Counted from the stretch's first letter, positions 1 through 7,469 are shown. The stretch: 64,000 nucleotides of DNA from Paraburkholderia polaris (GCF_012927345.1 NZ_JABBGJ010000022.1:1-64000), one strand, 5' to 3'. Program-made: numbers and translations. The notes: generated by a model not told the origin, from the sequence alone.

Positions 1-1
1 C

Positions 2-226
2 CTGCTCAGCAAGCTCTACGAACGAACCAGCATCATCATCACCACCAACCTGAGCTTCGCTGAGTGGGCCAGTGTGTTCGGCGATGCAAAGATGACGACG
101 GCGCTGCTCGACCGGCTCACGCACCACTGCCACATTGTAGAAACAGGCAACGATAGCTATCGTTTCAGAAACAGCACGACACAGCCAAAGAAGGAGAGAA
201 AGAAGACCCAGACACCCACCGAATAA
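2..226 (+). CDS. istB: IS21-family helper ATPase IstB, C-terminal fragment (cut by window edge)
   Basis: The open frame enters from the left edge and ends at TAA 224-226, giving the last 74 residues. IstB is the AAA+ ATPase that works with the IstA transposase of IS21-family elements. Visible features typical of IstB tails are an ITTNLSF stretch followed by W-x-x-VFGD, then LLDRLTHHCHI and a lysine-rich end. The ATP-binding motifs would lie left of the window. Just downstream are short repeats matching an IS21-type terminal region (250-299), so this is the right end of the element. Whether the element is intact cannot be judged. Confidence 0.85.
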   Translation: MLSKLYERTSIIITTNLSFAEWASVFGDAKMTTALLDRLTHHCHIVETGNDSYRFRNSTTQPKKERKKTQTPTE

Positions 227-249
227 CCCGCAAAGCTGGTCCAACGGGT

Positions 250-299
250 GGGTCAGAATTCAATGCAAATCCCGGGTCAGGATTCCGTGCAAATCAACA
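250..299. mobile_element. right terminal repeats of the IS21-type element
   Basis: Two 21-bp direct repeats, 250-270 and 274-294, match at 18 of 21 positions and both begin GGGTCAG and end TGCAAAT. Multiple short repeats at the ends and a terminal CA (298-299) are known features of IS21-family elements. The last two codons (TGT TGA, minus strand 299-294) of the neighbouring gene lie inside this sequence, so the insertion supplied that gene's stop codon. The exact outer boundary is inferred. Confidence 0.65.
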
Positions 300-1043
300 G
301 CTCAGTACCTCATTGTGACATCGCCTGTCGTGTAGAAAGTCCGGGGTTGGGATGTATTTCCGCTGTTCCTGCACATCAAGGCGAACATCGAACGCTGGTG
401 TGCTTAGATCTTGATCTACATGAAAATAAACAAACTCTGACTGGTCCAAAACAAGCTTGATCTCGTCGAGCATGGTGTGATAGAAACCGCTGCGCATATA
501 AAGGCTGACGAGCTCCTCTGCTGCAATGAACAGGATCGATAAGGCCTGTTCCTGCTCCTCAAGTGTTCCCACGTTCGTTCCTCCGCTCCAACCGCGAGCG
601 CAGACCAGTTCCATGAGGTACTTAATTCCCCTGCGGGAATTCATTGCATAGGATCGCCAAAGTTCTTCGTCATCGTCGGACATGTTGCCGCGCTGGAAGA
701 CGTTGTGCGCTAAGCCGTATTGCTCATACTGCTGAATTAAAAACGCAATGAACTCGAGATGATCAACCTTGGGAAGATAAGCTTGGAGCAACTGATCATA
801 TGACTCGAACTGTGCGTTGACTATTCGCGTTACTTGTGCGATGTCTGTGTAAGTCCCAGATGCATATTGCTCAAACAAACGTGCTTTGACGTGACGGTAG
901 ACGAAAGCTTCACAGGCTTCGCTCGGGCGAAAGATGGGAACTCCGCCAATTTCGCGTGCTTCTAGCATACGAGGGGGAATGGTAGATGTTGTCACGTCTG
1001 GTCTGATATTAATTTTCGATGATAGGAGTCGTGCGGTCGACAC
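294..1043 (-). CDS. uncharacterised 249-aa protein, 3' end fused to IS sequence
   Basis: I do not recognise this family. The protein is soluble-looking, with no signal peptide or long hydrophobic segment, and is rich in helix-forming stretches around residues 75-200. Translation would start at GTG 1043 with no clear Shine-Dalgarno; an internal ATG at residue 26 is an alternative. The stop codon and final Cys codon lie in the IS21 terminal repeat, so the native C-terminus has probably been replaced or cut. It lies 58 bp downstream of the 345-aa membrane-anchored protein in the same direction, so the two are likely co-transcribed. Codon use is less GC-biased than in the core genes. Function is unknown. 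Confidence 0.6.
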   Translation of the reverse strand: MSTARLLSSKINIRPDVTTSTIPPRMLEAREIGGVPIFRPSEACEAFVYRHVKARLFEQYASGTYTDIAQVTRIVNAQFESYDQLLQAYLPKVDHLEFIAFLIQQYEQYGLAHNVFQRGNMSDDDEELWRSYAMNSRRGIKYLMELVCARGWSGGTNVGTLEEQEQALSILFIAAEELVSLYMRSGFYHTMLDEIKLVLDQSEFVYFHVDQDLSTPAFDVRLDVQEQRKYIPTPDFLHDRRCHNEVLSC

Positions 1044-1101
1044 GAGAGGCTTATTGCCAGCTATCAGCGACCGTCTGTTGCCAATCCTTGAACCGTTCCT
1101 G

Positions 1102-2139
1102 TCAGCGAGGATCCGCTTGTTCAGACACGTCGTGGCGCGACCGCTTTGATCTGGCTTGCTGAGGTTTCATATGCTCGCTGGGCTCTTTCGCCTCTGAAGT
1201 CGGCACTACCGGTGAGGCCGACGGCACCGGGCTACCGGTGAAGAACGACTTCCATCCGACGGCGAATGACTGAATTTGAGATGGCGTGGTCTGGGTCAGT
1301 TGAGCTAGCCCAAGCAATCCAATCAATACACCGAAGATTGCGAACCGCCTTTGCAGTTTCGTTTCAAAGGCGGATTCCGCTGCCGTACGCTGCATCCGAC
1401 TAATCTCGGCGATTCGGCCTAGTTGGTCAACTAATTCCCGGCAAAGCGGCCCAAGAAGCAATCGGTCGCGAATCGCCGCGTACAGCGGACCAACTTCGGT
1501 GGTTGCGACGCGAGCCGGTGCTTCGAAATAGTAGCTGGCCAAAAAACGGGAGATCTCAGCGTGCATCGGTTCTGCGCGAATCTCGAGCGAGCCGTTTCGG
1601 CATGTTTCTGCAAGATCGTTGATCGCTTCTTCCAGAACGCGGTGATATGCCAAGCCAAGCATGTAGGCCGCTAAGGCGCGTCCAGCGCGGTCACCACCCG
1701 GCTCCGATGAAAACACAATCATGCCTTTCGCATCAACCGCTGCTTTCAGGCGACCGATATCTAGATAGCAATCCTCCGTCAGCGTAGCGGAGCCACGCAG
1801 GAACATGGATATTTCACCAATCGTTGTTTCGAACGCGTTGTTCGACCAGACGAAGCGTCCAACTTCTTCGACACGAGAATCAGGTTCGGCAAATTGGTTG
1901 GCGCGTCGCCAGGCAGCCCCAACAGCGCCGTCTGTCGGATTGTCTATCGGACAGAAACAGAAAACGATTGCACGATCTGCGCCTGAAAAAAAACGGATTA
2001 TTGTCGGCTCGTGTCCGCCTATGCGAGTGCTTGCCATTGTTGAGCTGTGGACGGGCCGCAAAAAATACTTCCCTTCAAGGGAGGCATTCAGTTTCAACGT
2101 CTTGAGCGGTTGATCTAGCAGATATACGACGCCTTGCAC
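1102..2139 (-). CDS. uncharacterised 345-aa protein with one C-terminal membrane segment
   Basis: A large soluble N-terminal part (about 1-245) is followed by a charged helical stretch (about 246-264), one hydrophobic segment (about 265-282) and a Pro/Ser- and Lys/Arg-rich tail. This suggests a tail-anchored inner-membrane protein. The start is GTG 2139, preceded by GGAG at 7 bases, which supports it. No enzyme motif is evident. It is the promoter-proximal partner of the 249-aa gene downstream. Two-gene units of a soluble protein plus a membrane-anchored one are common among anti-phage systems in islands, but nothing here proves such a role. Confidence 0.65.
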   Translation of the reverse strand: MQGVVYLLDQPLKTLKLNASLEGKYFLRPVHSSTMASTRIGGHEPTIIRFFSGADRAIVFCFCPIDNPTDGAVGAAWRRANQFAEPDSRVEEVGRFVWSNNAFETTIGEISMFLRGSATLTEDCYLDIGRLKAAVDAKGMIVFSSEPGGDRAGRALAAYMLGLAYHRVLEEAINDLAETCRNGSLEIRAEPMHAEISRFLASYYFEAPARVATTEVGPLYAAIRDRLLLGPLCRELVDQLGRIAEISRMQRTAAESAFETKLQRRFAIFGVLIGLLGLAQLTQTTPSQIQSFAVGWKSFFTGSPVPSASPVVPTSEAKEPSEHMKPQQARSKRSRHDVSEQADPR

Positions 2140-2522
2140 TCTAATCTCCGGGAAGGGCGCCGAGGAGGGCGCACTTTATTTGGCTGTTTCCCAGTTATTT
2201 ACGGCAAAATGCTTAACATTCTGAAGACCCACAAGTGGGTTGACGTGGAGGTCTTGCGAGTTCCTCATAACTTGTCGAACGCTGTCTCGACAGTTACCAT
2301 TTTTCTGAAAAAATCTTCTGGTGTGCGGAGAGGGGGCCACTGGACGAGTGCCAACCATACTTCTGTAGGTGTTTCATCCTTTGCGCAATCGGCCGACTCG
2401 ACCGTATTCATGTGCGAATAGTGCAGTTGTCTGATCTTGCTGCAGGCTGTTCCTCTGTTGAACCTAGTTAAGCTGATGATCTAGCTCGGAAATCCCCGTT
2501 AGATCCATCGGATAGAGCGCCG
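2140..2522. other. intergenic stretch, no gene seen
   Basis: The short frames here have no ribosome-binding sites and unconvincing composition. The minus-strand promoter of the 345-aa gene must lie here, but no clear -35/-10 pair stands out. The stretch runs into a decayed duplicate starting at about 2523. Confidence 0.5.
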
Positions 2523-2737
2523 GTGTGTAAGGGTGACGTGAAAACTGTCACTGTTACTTGTCGGATTTTCCGGTGGTCGCCGCCGTGACGGTCGTGGGCT
2601 GCTCGCTTGTCGTTGTCTTGAAGGCCGATTCTCTGGGCCTTGGGCGCACTTTCAATCAAGGGAGGGCGATCAGGGGCGATCAGCAGCAACGTGTGGTAAG
2701 CAAGGACGAGAAATCGGGCAAGTTCGGTTACTGTTGA
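2523..2737 (+). pseudogene. decayed duplicate of the 8199-8408 region (upstream region plus 5' end of the 99-aa gene)
   Basis: From about 2523 the sequence follows 8199-8408 closely, including a shared hairpin-capable stretch with GTGAC and GTCAC arms and the spacing to the coding start. At the position of the intact ATG (8346) this copy has AGG (2672). The frame keeps GAT CAG ... GTG AGC AAG GAC-like codons and then hits TGA at 2735-2737. Start codon and downstream frame are both lost, so this is a relic. With the intact copy it flanks the radical SAM operon, pointing to duplication around an insertion. Confidence 0.65.
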
Positions 2738-2898
2738 CCCGACGGCAGGTGCTGTTGCAGGAAATGACGCTTCAGCGTGCCGTTACGAGATTGAGATTGG
2801 TCGAGCGCGGTCTCGAAGAAAAATTTCAGTCCGGTTATGCGAGTACTTTTGATAGAACAGGGGATGCGTGTGGTGTTCCGCAAGGAAAGCCTATGAAA

Positions 2899-3579
2899 TC
2901 ACAACGGGAACACACCTCTCGCTGAGAATAAAAATGCAGCTGCCGCGTAGTCAAGCGTGCACAAAGCGTTCATTGTAATTGCGTCGCGTAATTCTGTATC
3001 TACGCAGATTTGGTCCAACACCTTGTCGAGCGCGAGCATGTGTTGTTGGTCGGCATCGGAATGCATATAGAGCGTCCGCATCGAAGCGAAAGGAAAGTCG
3101 TTTGCTAGCCGCATAGCATCTAACGCCGCCCGGTTGGGCGGATTCCCTTCCATTGCCGCAATGTAGCCCAGCACGACAAGGGGATTGTAATGGTGTATCC
3201 AATAGTATTGCATTCCAACTAGAGAAGCTACTGGGACCGATGGCAAATACTTTTCCACTTCCTGCCTCTCCACCCCCAGCGCCGCTAGGTCATCGATCAG
3301 CCAATCGTCGTGCCCGGTCTCTTCGTCTATGTGCGTGATGAGATAACTCAGCACAAGGTCGTCACTTCCGGACCGATGGGTTTTTTGGATACATGCGGCC
3401 GCAGCCTTCATGACCGGCACCGATGCCCGAATAAGTCCATGCAGGACCATCAGATAGTTGGCGAAAACGCGCTCAGGTGCGTTTCCCGAAAATAGATGCG
3501 CTGTCGTCTGGGCCAGAAAGGGATAGCCCAAAGCCAATTTTTTTCGCAGAATGGGGCTAAACATGCAAGAAGCGTTCAT
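2899..3579 (-). CDS. haem-oxygenase-like di-metal oxidase (TenA/PqqC fold), tailoring enzyme candidate
   Basis: The 226-aa all-helical protein carries the metal-ligand pattern of haem-oxygenase-like diiron oxidases: E87-x2-H90, E144 in GYIAAMEG, and H173-x3-D177-x2-H180. The YNPLVVLGYIAAMEG block is typical of the superfamily, which includes UndA, BesC, CADD and, as a cofactor-free relative, PqqC. These enzymes use O2 to oxidise or fragment amino-acid-like substrates. It is the last gene of the operon, 10 bp after the second radical SAM gene, so it probably acts after the radical SAM steps on the same peptide or its product. The superfamily call is fairly secure; substrate and reaction are unknown. 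Confidence 0.7.
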   Translation of the reverse strand: MNASCMFSPILRKKLALGYPFLAQTTAHLFSGNAPERVFANYLMVLHGLIRASVPVMKAAAACIQKTHRSGSDDLVLSYLITHIDEETGHDDWLIDDLAALGVERQEVEKYLPSVPVASLVGMQYYWIHHYNPLVVLGYIAAMEGNPPNRAALDAMRLANDFPFASMRTLYMHSDADQQHMLALDKVLDQICVDTELRDAITMNALCTLDYAAAAFLFSARGVFPL

Positions 3580-3589
3580 GTAGGGGCTC

Positions 3590-4600
3590 CTAGTTGCGGC
3601 TGTCTACAAGCGCAGTCAGGATGGCATCATCAGAGATTTCGCCATGGGCTGCCAAGTCTTGTATTTCCCAGCACAAGTCGCAAATACTTTTAAAACGTTT
3701 GTTCTTCAGGCTAGTAAATTTCGGATGATATACGAGAGGGCCTACACCAACTCGCCTCATTGCACTAAAGAGCGGATCTAATTCGAACTCATCTAGTGCG
3801 CTATTGGCTTCCTGGCTAGTCTTGCAGTGTCGCCGCAGTCGCGAGGGGCCTTGTCCAGTAACGACTTGCTCGTTACAACAGGCAAGCACTTGTCCATCGT
3901 ATCTTATCAACGGACTGCTCAGAAGACGACAAGCGCCGAACGTTTCTGCGTTGTGCAGACGGTCGAATCTGAAATGCGCCGCGCCCCGACCATACGGAAG
4001 GGGTCTCGATGAGACTACTTCGCTATATAGAGCATAATCGTTGCCAAAAGCACATTCTAAAAGTCGGTGGGCGTTTGCGTTCATATCTTCAAAGCCTAGC
4101 ACTTGAACAATGATCCAACATCCTGAATCGGCGACGGCCCGAGCCGCGCGAACAAACGCTTGATCTGTTAGGCGCTCGTTATGAAAAGCGTCAGTGCTCA
4201 GGAATACTGTGTTGACCTTTTGTAACTGCGACAGGATCCATCGCGGAACAGTGTTGCTTGCCCATACTCCGCTCGTGAAAACGACAATCTGCTTCCGATG
4301 CCGATCCAAGCACTCTATGGCATACGAAATCGCACGACGTTCAACAAACGGCTCGCCTCCCGTAATGGCTACCAGCTGTAGGCCATTTCTATTGGCGAGT
4401 GTTTCCACCATCTGTGCGAATTTTGCGAAATCTTGAATAGTCGGACTGTCTTTGCGCGAGTCGACAGAGCAGTGTGAGCATCCGACTGGACAGCGATCCG
4501 TCAGAAACAGCCCTGCCGCACGACCTTCAGTTTGACGCGCTGTGTCAATGTTGGCTGCCGTTAGTAATGGCTCACGCAGTCCCACGTCTGAACCGTTCAT
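3590..4600 (-). CDS. radical SAM enzyme with SPASM/twitch-like C-terminal cysteines (second of a tandem pair)
   Basis: The 336-aa protein has the C37-x3-C41-x2-C44 motif for the [4Fe-4S] cluster that reductively cleaves S-adenosylmethionine, and a GGEP motif at 81-84. C-terminal cysteines C224, C241, C242, C259 and the C307-x2-C310 pair suggest auxiliary Fe-S clusters of the SPASM/twitch kind seen in peptide-modifying radical SAM enzymes. It shares the layout and an ACCN-x2-VV block with the upstream enzyme, so the two are paralogues. Its first 29 bases overlap the end of that gene, implying translational coupling. I see no PqqD-like peptide-recognition domain. The residue it modifies cannot be predicted. 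Confidence 0.85.
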   Translation of the reverse strand: MNGSDVGLREPLLTAANIDTARQTEGRAAGLFLTDRCPVGCSHCSVDSRKDSPTIQDFAKFAQMVETLANRNGLQLVAITGGEPFVERRAISYAIECLDRHRKQIVVFTSGVWASNTVPRWILSQLQKVNTVFLSTDAFHNERLTDQAFVRAARAVADSGCWIIVQVLGFEDMNANAHRLLECAFGNDYALYSEVVSSRPLPYGRGAAHFRFDRLHNAETFGACRLLSSPLIRYDGQVLACCNEQVVTGQGPSRLRRHCKTSQEANSALDEFELDPLFSAMRRVGVGPLVYHPKFTSLKNKRFKSICDLCWEIQDLAAHGEISDDAILTALVDSRN

Positions 4601-5630
4601 AGGTACTCCCTAGCCAGTCTTCGTACCCTGCTAGTGTGAAATTACCGGGGTCGATCCGATTGGAGTCGACCATTAACTCCAGAGCGGCCGAAAATGGTTT
4701 GCCCATTAGGTTCCGAGCGCGACCCGTCAGCGTGGGATCGCTCGAGAGTCCTTGACACGTTTCGCAGTAAGTCGTCTCTCCACTAAGGGGGGCCGCGAAA
4801 GCGAGTGTGTGCGGGCCATAGACGCGAATTGCTCGAATCGTTGCACTGCTCGAAAAGGCTGCACAGACGTCAGACCAAGAATTGTATGCCGCATGCCCGA
4901 CTTGGAGGTGAGCTGGAATGGGCCCGTTCACGACATCCTGATTGCAGCACGCCGCGATCGCGCCCGAGTAGGTGACGACCGGCCACGATGCCATGCCGCA
5001 ACCACCGCTGTCCGACGGGCAACTTTTGGACGTCGGCCGCATCCATGCGGCTGCGCGCCCAACGGGCGACAGCTTGCCGACAAATACGGGCACTTCCCCG
5101 CCAAAATGCGCCTTGACATCAGTTAGTAGTTCGCGCAGGTATATTGAGGCCGGATCATCCGTAACCGTCTGAAAGTGAACGAATTTTCCTTGATTCAATA
5201 ACCAATGCACTGCGCGGAACACAGAAGCGCGAGAAACTTCTCTTTCATGAAATTCGTCGATGCTAGCTGTCACGATGTCCACTTCGGTCAACGCCGTTTG
5301 AATCAAGCGGGGCACCGATGGAGACCTCGCAAAGAACATCCCCGTCGCAACACAAACGGTGCATCCGGCACTCCGAGCATGGTGCGAAAGCTGGGAAACA
5401 AGCTTAGGCCGAAGCAGCGGCTCTCCGCCAGTCAAAAGAATGAAGTCCGGCCTGCATTCTGGGGTCATCGTCTCAACGAAGGTCTTAAACATCTGAGCAG
5501 AATGTTCTTCGCTTTCGTTTGAAGACTCAGAGAGGCAGTGAGCGCAGGACAATGGGCACCGTCGCGTGATCGCTAAATATGCCCCGCGACATGGGACGGT
5601 GCGCGCGCTAAGAATATCGACGAGATTCAT
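4572..5630 (-). CDS. radical SAM enzyme with SPASM/twitch-like C-terminal cysteines (first of a tandem pair)
   Basis: The 352-aa protein has C25-x3-C29-x2-C32 close to the N-terminus, GGEP at 68-71, and C-terminal cysteines C204, C211, C228, C229, C256 and C289-x2-C292 for probable auxiliary clusters. The ACCNQDVV block at 227-234 matches its paralogue's ACCNEQVV. The start lies only 6 bases after the stop of the 62-aa peptide gene, with no good Shine-Dalgarno, so translation is probably coupled to the peptide. Enzymes of this shape install cross-links, epimerisations or oxidations in ribosomal peptides. Position and coupling make the 62-aa peptide the likely substrate (inference). Confidence 0.85.
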   Translation of the reverse strand: MNLVDILSARTVPCRGAYLAITRRCPLSCAHCLSESSNESEEHSAQMFKTFVETMTPECRPDFILLTGGEPLLRPKLVSQLSHHARSAGCTVCVATGMFFARSPSVPRLIQTALTEVDIVTASIDEFHEREVSRASVFRAVHWLLNQGKFVHFQTVTDDPASIYLRELLTDVKAHFGGEVPVFVGKLSPVGRAAAWMRPTSKSCPSDSGGCGMASWPVVTYSGAIAACCNQDVVNGPIPAHLQVGHAAYNSWSDVCAAFSSSATIRAIRVYGPHTLAFAAPLSGETTYCETCQGLSSDPTLTGRARNLMGKPFSAALELMVDSNRIDPGNFTLAGYEDWLGSTYERFRRGTA

Positions 5631-5636
5631 ACTGTT

Positions 5637-5825
5637 TTAAAATATTATATTTCCGTCCTGCAATGTCCCGACTGTACCTTGAGCTTTATTTTTGATGCTC
5701 TCGAGTGCTTTGATCTCCTCGGGTGTCAAGCTTTCAATCAATTTCCGTTCATCAGGGCCCATTGCTTTTACTTGGTCATCGGTGACGAGGCCGGATTTCT
5801 TTAGTTGATCGATTGTTGCATCCAT
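5637..5825 (-). CDS. candidate RiPP precursor peptide (62 aa) ending in DGNIIF
   Basis: The start chosen is ATG 5825, preceded by GGAG at 6 bases; an upstream ATG at 5852 has no such site. The first ~48 residues are charged and helix-prone, with an LTPEEIKALESIK segment (33-45) resembling a RiPP leader. They are followed by a short Gly/Thr-rich core, QGTVGTLQDGNIIF (49-62). There is no Cys, Trp or Tyr, so a thioether or Trp cross-link is not the obvious product; Asp-Gly-Asn, Lys and the terminal Ile-Ile-Phe are the candidates for modification. It sits immediately upstream of two radical SAM genes and a di-metal oxidase. I cannot assign it to a named precursor family. Confidence 0.65.
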   Translation of the reverse strand: MDATIDQLKKSGLVTDDQVKAMGPDERKLIESLTPEEIKALESIKNKAQGTVGTLQDGNIIF

Positions 5826-5927
5826 GATGTACTCCGTATGAACTGCGTTCATTTTGAAATGCCATCCGTTCGTCGGATAGTTGCGCTACTTAATTGAAAG
5901 CGAACCATTCTGCGTAAGGTAATCTGG

Positions 5928-6191
5928 TTACGGACTGCATAAAATACCGCTCACTACGTCTCCCGCAGAAATTACTGTACTGATGGCGCTTTTAACGAAG
6001 TCGGGAACCATACTTAAAGATGCAATAAACTGTAAGACACTCTTCGTTCTTTGCCAGTCCGTGCAAAAATTACCCGCGAGGGTACTTGTTGTGGACGCCG
6101 TGCCCGCACCCGTAGATTGAGTGGTAGGCGTAAATGCTTTAAAGGCATCCTCTAGTTCTTTGCGTTTTGCTTCCGTTATGAACTCAGTCAT
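5928..6191 (-). CDS. small protein of 87 aa, possible second precursor or partner peptide
   Basis: This is the first gene of the operon, with a clear AGGAG upstream of ATG 6191. The N-terminal 20 residues are charged and helical, followed by a Thr/Ser/Gly/Ala linker (about 21-40). The C-terminal half is hydrophobic and amphipathic with two cysteines, C43 and C85, near its two ends. That layout (leader, linker, hydrophobic body with a Cys pair) resembles class II bacteriocin-like peptides as much as a RiPP precursor. No double-glycine processing site is evident. It may be a second substrate, a bacteriocin, or a structural partner of the pathway. Confidence 0.6.
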   Translation of the reverse strand: MTEFITEAKRKELEDAFKAFTPTTQSTGAGTASTTSTLAGNFCTDWQRTKSVLQFIASLSMVPDFVKSAISTVISAGDVVSGILCSP

Positions 6192-6269
6192 TCTTTGTCT
6201 CCTAGAGGCATCAGCGGTTGCTCGGTAGAAATTTGTCCTTACTCAAGCACTTCCCCCCGTTGCGTATTC

Positions 6270-6297
6270 ACACTAGAGCACACCGCATAATTGTCAA
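6270..6297 (-). promoter_or_regulatory. sigma-70-type promoter of the radical SAM/peptide operon
   Basis: Read on the minus strand, a perfect TTGACA (6297-6292) is followed after 16 bases by TAGTGT (6275-6270). The start site would lie near 6262, leaving a leader of about 70 bases before ATG 6191. It is the only strong promoter-like pair seen upstream of the five-gene operon. Intervals between the following genes are 102, 6, -29 and 10 bases, fitting a single transcript. Confidence 0.55.
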
Positions 6298-6700
6298 GGC
6301 GAATTGCGTCAGCCGGCGAAACGCGAGCGGGTAATTGTCCGATTTAACCCGTTGCAAACGACACTAGCTTGAGCGGCAGCTGCGAGAGGGGGTGCGCTTA
6401 GGTAATATTATTATCATGCATATCTGCAGGGTGGTTGCGCGCCGGGCTCTTGGTTGAACTTGCCAAAAAGAGAAGTTGCGGTGGCGGAAATTTCGTCTAC
6501 GCTAGTTTTCTGTGCGCTGTGTGGGGGCTTTTACTTATTCTTCGCTGCGTACGATCGTGAAAAGCGCGGGTGATAGATGCAAAAATTAGGTTAGGGAAGG
6601 TGTTTTATTAGTTGCTGCGCTTTGTGTTTGCTTTATTTTGTAATTTTGTCGGTTTATCGCGCTCGCTTTCAGATTATAACTGTCAGCCAAGGAGGGCAAT
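6298..6700. other. AT-richer divergent intergenic region
   Basis: No convincing gene lies between the radical SAM operon promoter and the divergent cysteine-rich gene. A possible plus-strand -10, TATAAC, lies about 20-25 bases before ATG 6701 with a weak TTTATC 16 bases upstream. The base composition is visibly lower in GC than the core chromosome, supporting acquisition from elsewhere. Confidence 0.4.
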
Positions 6701-7264
6701 ATGTCCTGCAGCTGTGGGTCAGGATTTAGTCGGCTTCGCCCAATCACTCAAACAGACTTTCAAAGCATGCATAGCCGAGCAGTCGCGAGAATTCCGCAAG
6801 CGTTTCCTGGAGCATCACTCGGCAGTCCAAGTTTAGGAGTATGCGTGACACCGGACGGTCAATTATTATATGCATGCTTTTTAGGTGTGCCGAGCGGGAC
6901 TAGTAACAGCTGGCAGGTTTTTATGCACTTAGACGTCGATCATCACGACGGTGTGGTCAAGTTTGAAAATGCCGCTGCGTCCAAGGAGTTTACGGTCAAC
7001 GGAATATTTTTTGATTCAACCAATACCGTCGTCACTAATGCTGGCTATGCGCTACAGTATGCGTCACAGACCTCACATAATCGCATCGGACGCGTAAAAA
7101 ATTTAACTGTAAATGTCGCGCCGAATAGCAGCTGTTTGGAAGACTGTATTAGAAGGCACGCGCCAAAGTGCGTAGGAGCATGTCTTGACGACCCGACCGG
7201 ATGGACCTGCATTTTGTGCGCGGGCGGAGTGGTCGCTTGCTGCGCGATAAATTGTCATTGTTAA
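6701..7264 (+). CDS. 187-aa protein with a C-terminal cysteine-rich module
   Basis: A strong AGGAGGG site precedes ATG 6701. The protein has 14 cysteines: C3 and C5 near the start, C48, C59, and ten within residues 145-187 (145, 149, 157, 161, 170, 173, 180, 181, 185, 187). The middle (about 45-140) looks like a beta-rich soluble domain. No signal peptide or lipobox is visible. The C-terminal module, with Cys pairs spaced by 2-3 residues and ending in CHC, could bind metal, form disulfides, or be a substrate for enzymes of the divergent operon. I do not recognise the family. Codon use is AT-shifted like the neighbouring operon. Confidence 0.65.
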   Translation: MSCSCGSGFSRLRPITQTDFQSMHSRAVARIPQAFPGASLGSPSLGVCVTPDGQLLYACFLGVPSGTSNSWQVFMHLDVDHHDGVVKFENAAASKEFTVNGIFFDSTNTVVTNAGYALQYASQTSHNRIGRVKNLTVNVAPNSSCLEDCIRRHAPKCVGACLDDPTGWTCILCAGGVVACCAINCHC

Positions 7265-7469
7265 ATTGAAGGCGTCCTTTGGATCCGTCGTGTTGTCAAT
7301 TGAGCGTTATTTTCGATGGTCGGCGCTTTTATACTGCCATTACTAGATGAACGCGTCGCGGCGAGTGAGGTATGGTCCATGTCGCTGATTTATCGGCTGA
7401 TCAACGTGACAGCCGGCTACCTACGCGGTGTGTTGGAGGCGCTTGACGTGGCCTCGAAGGATACTTGAG

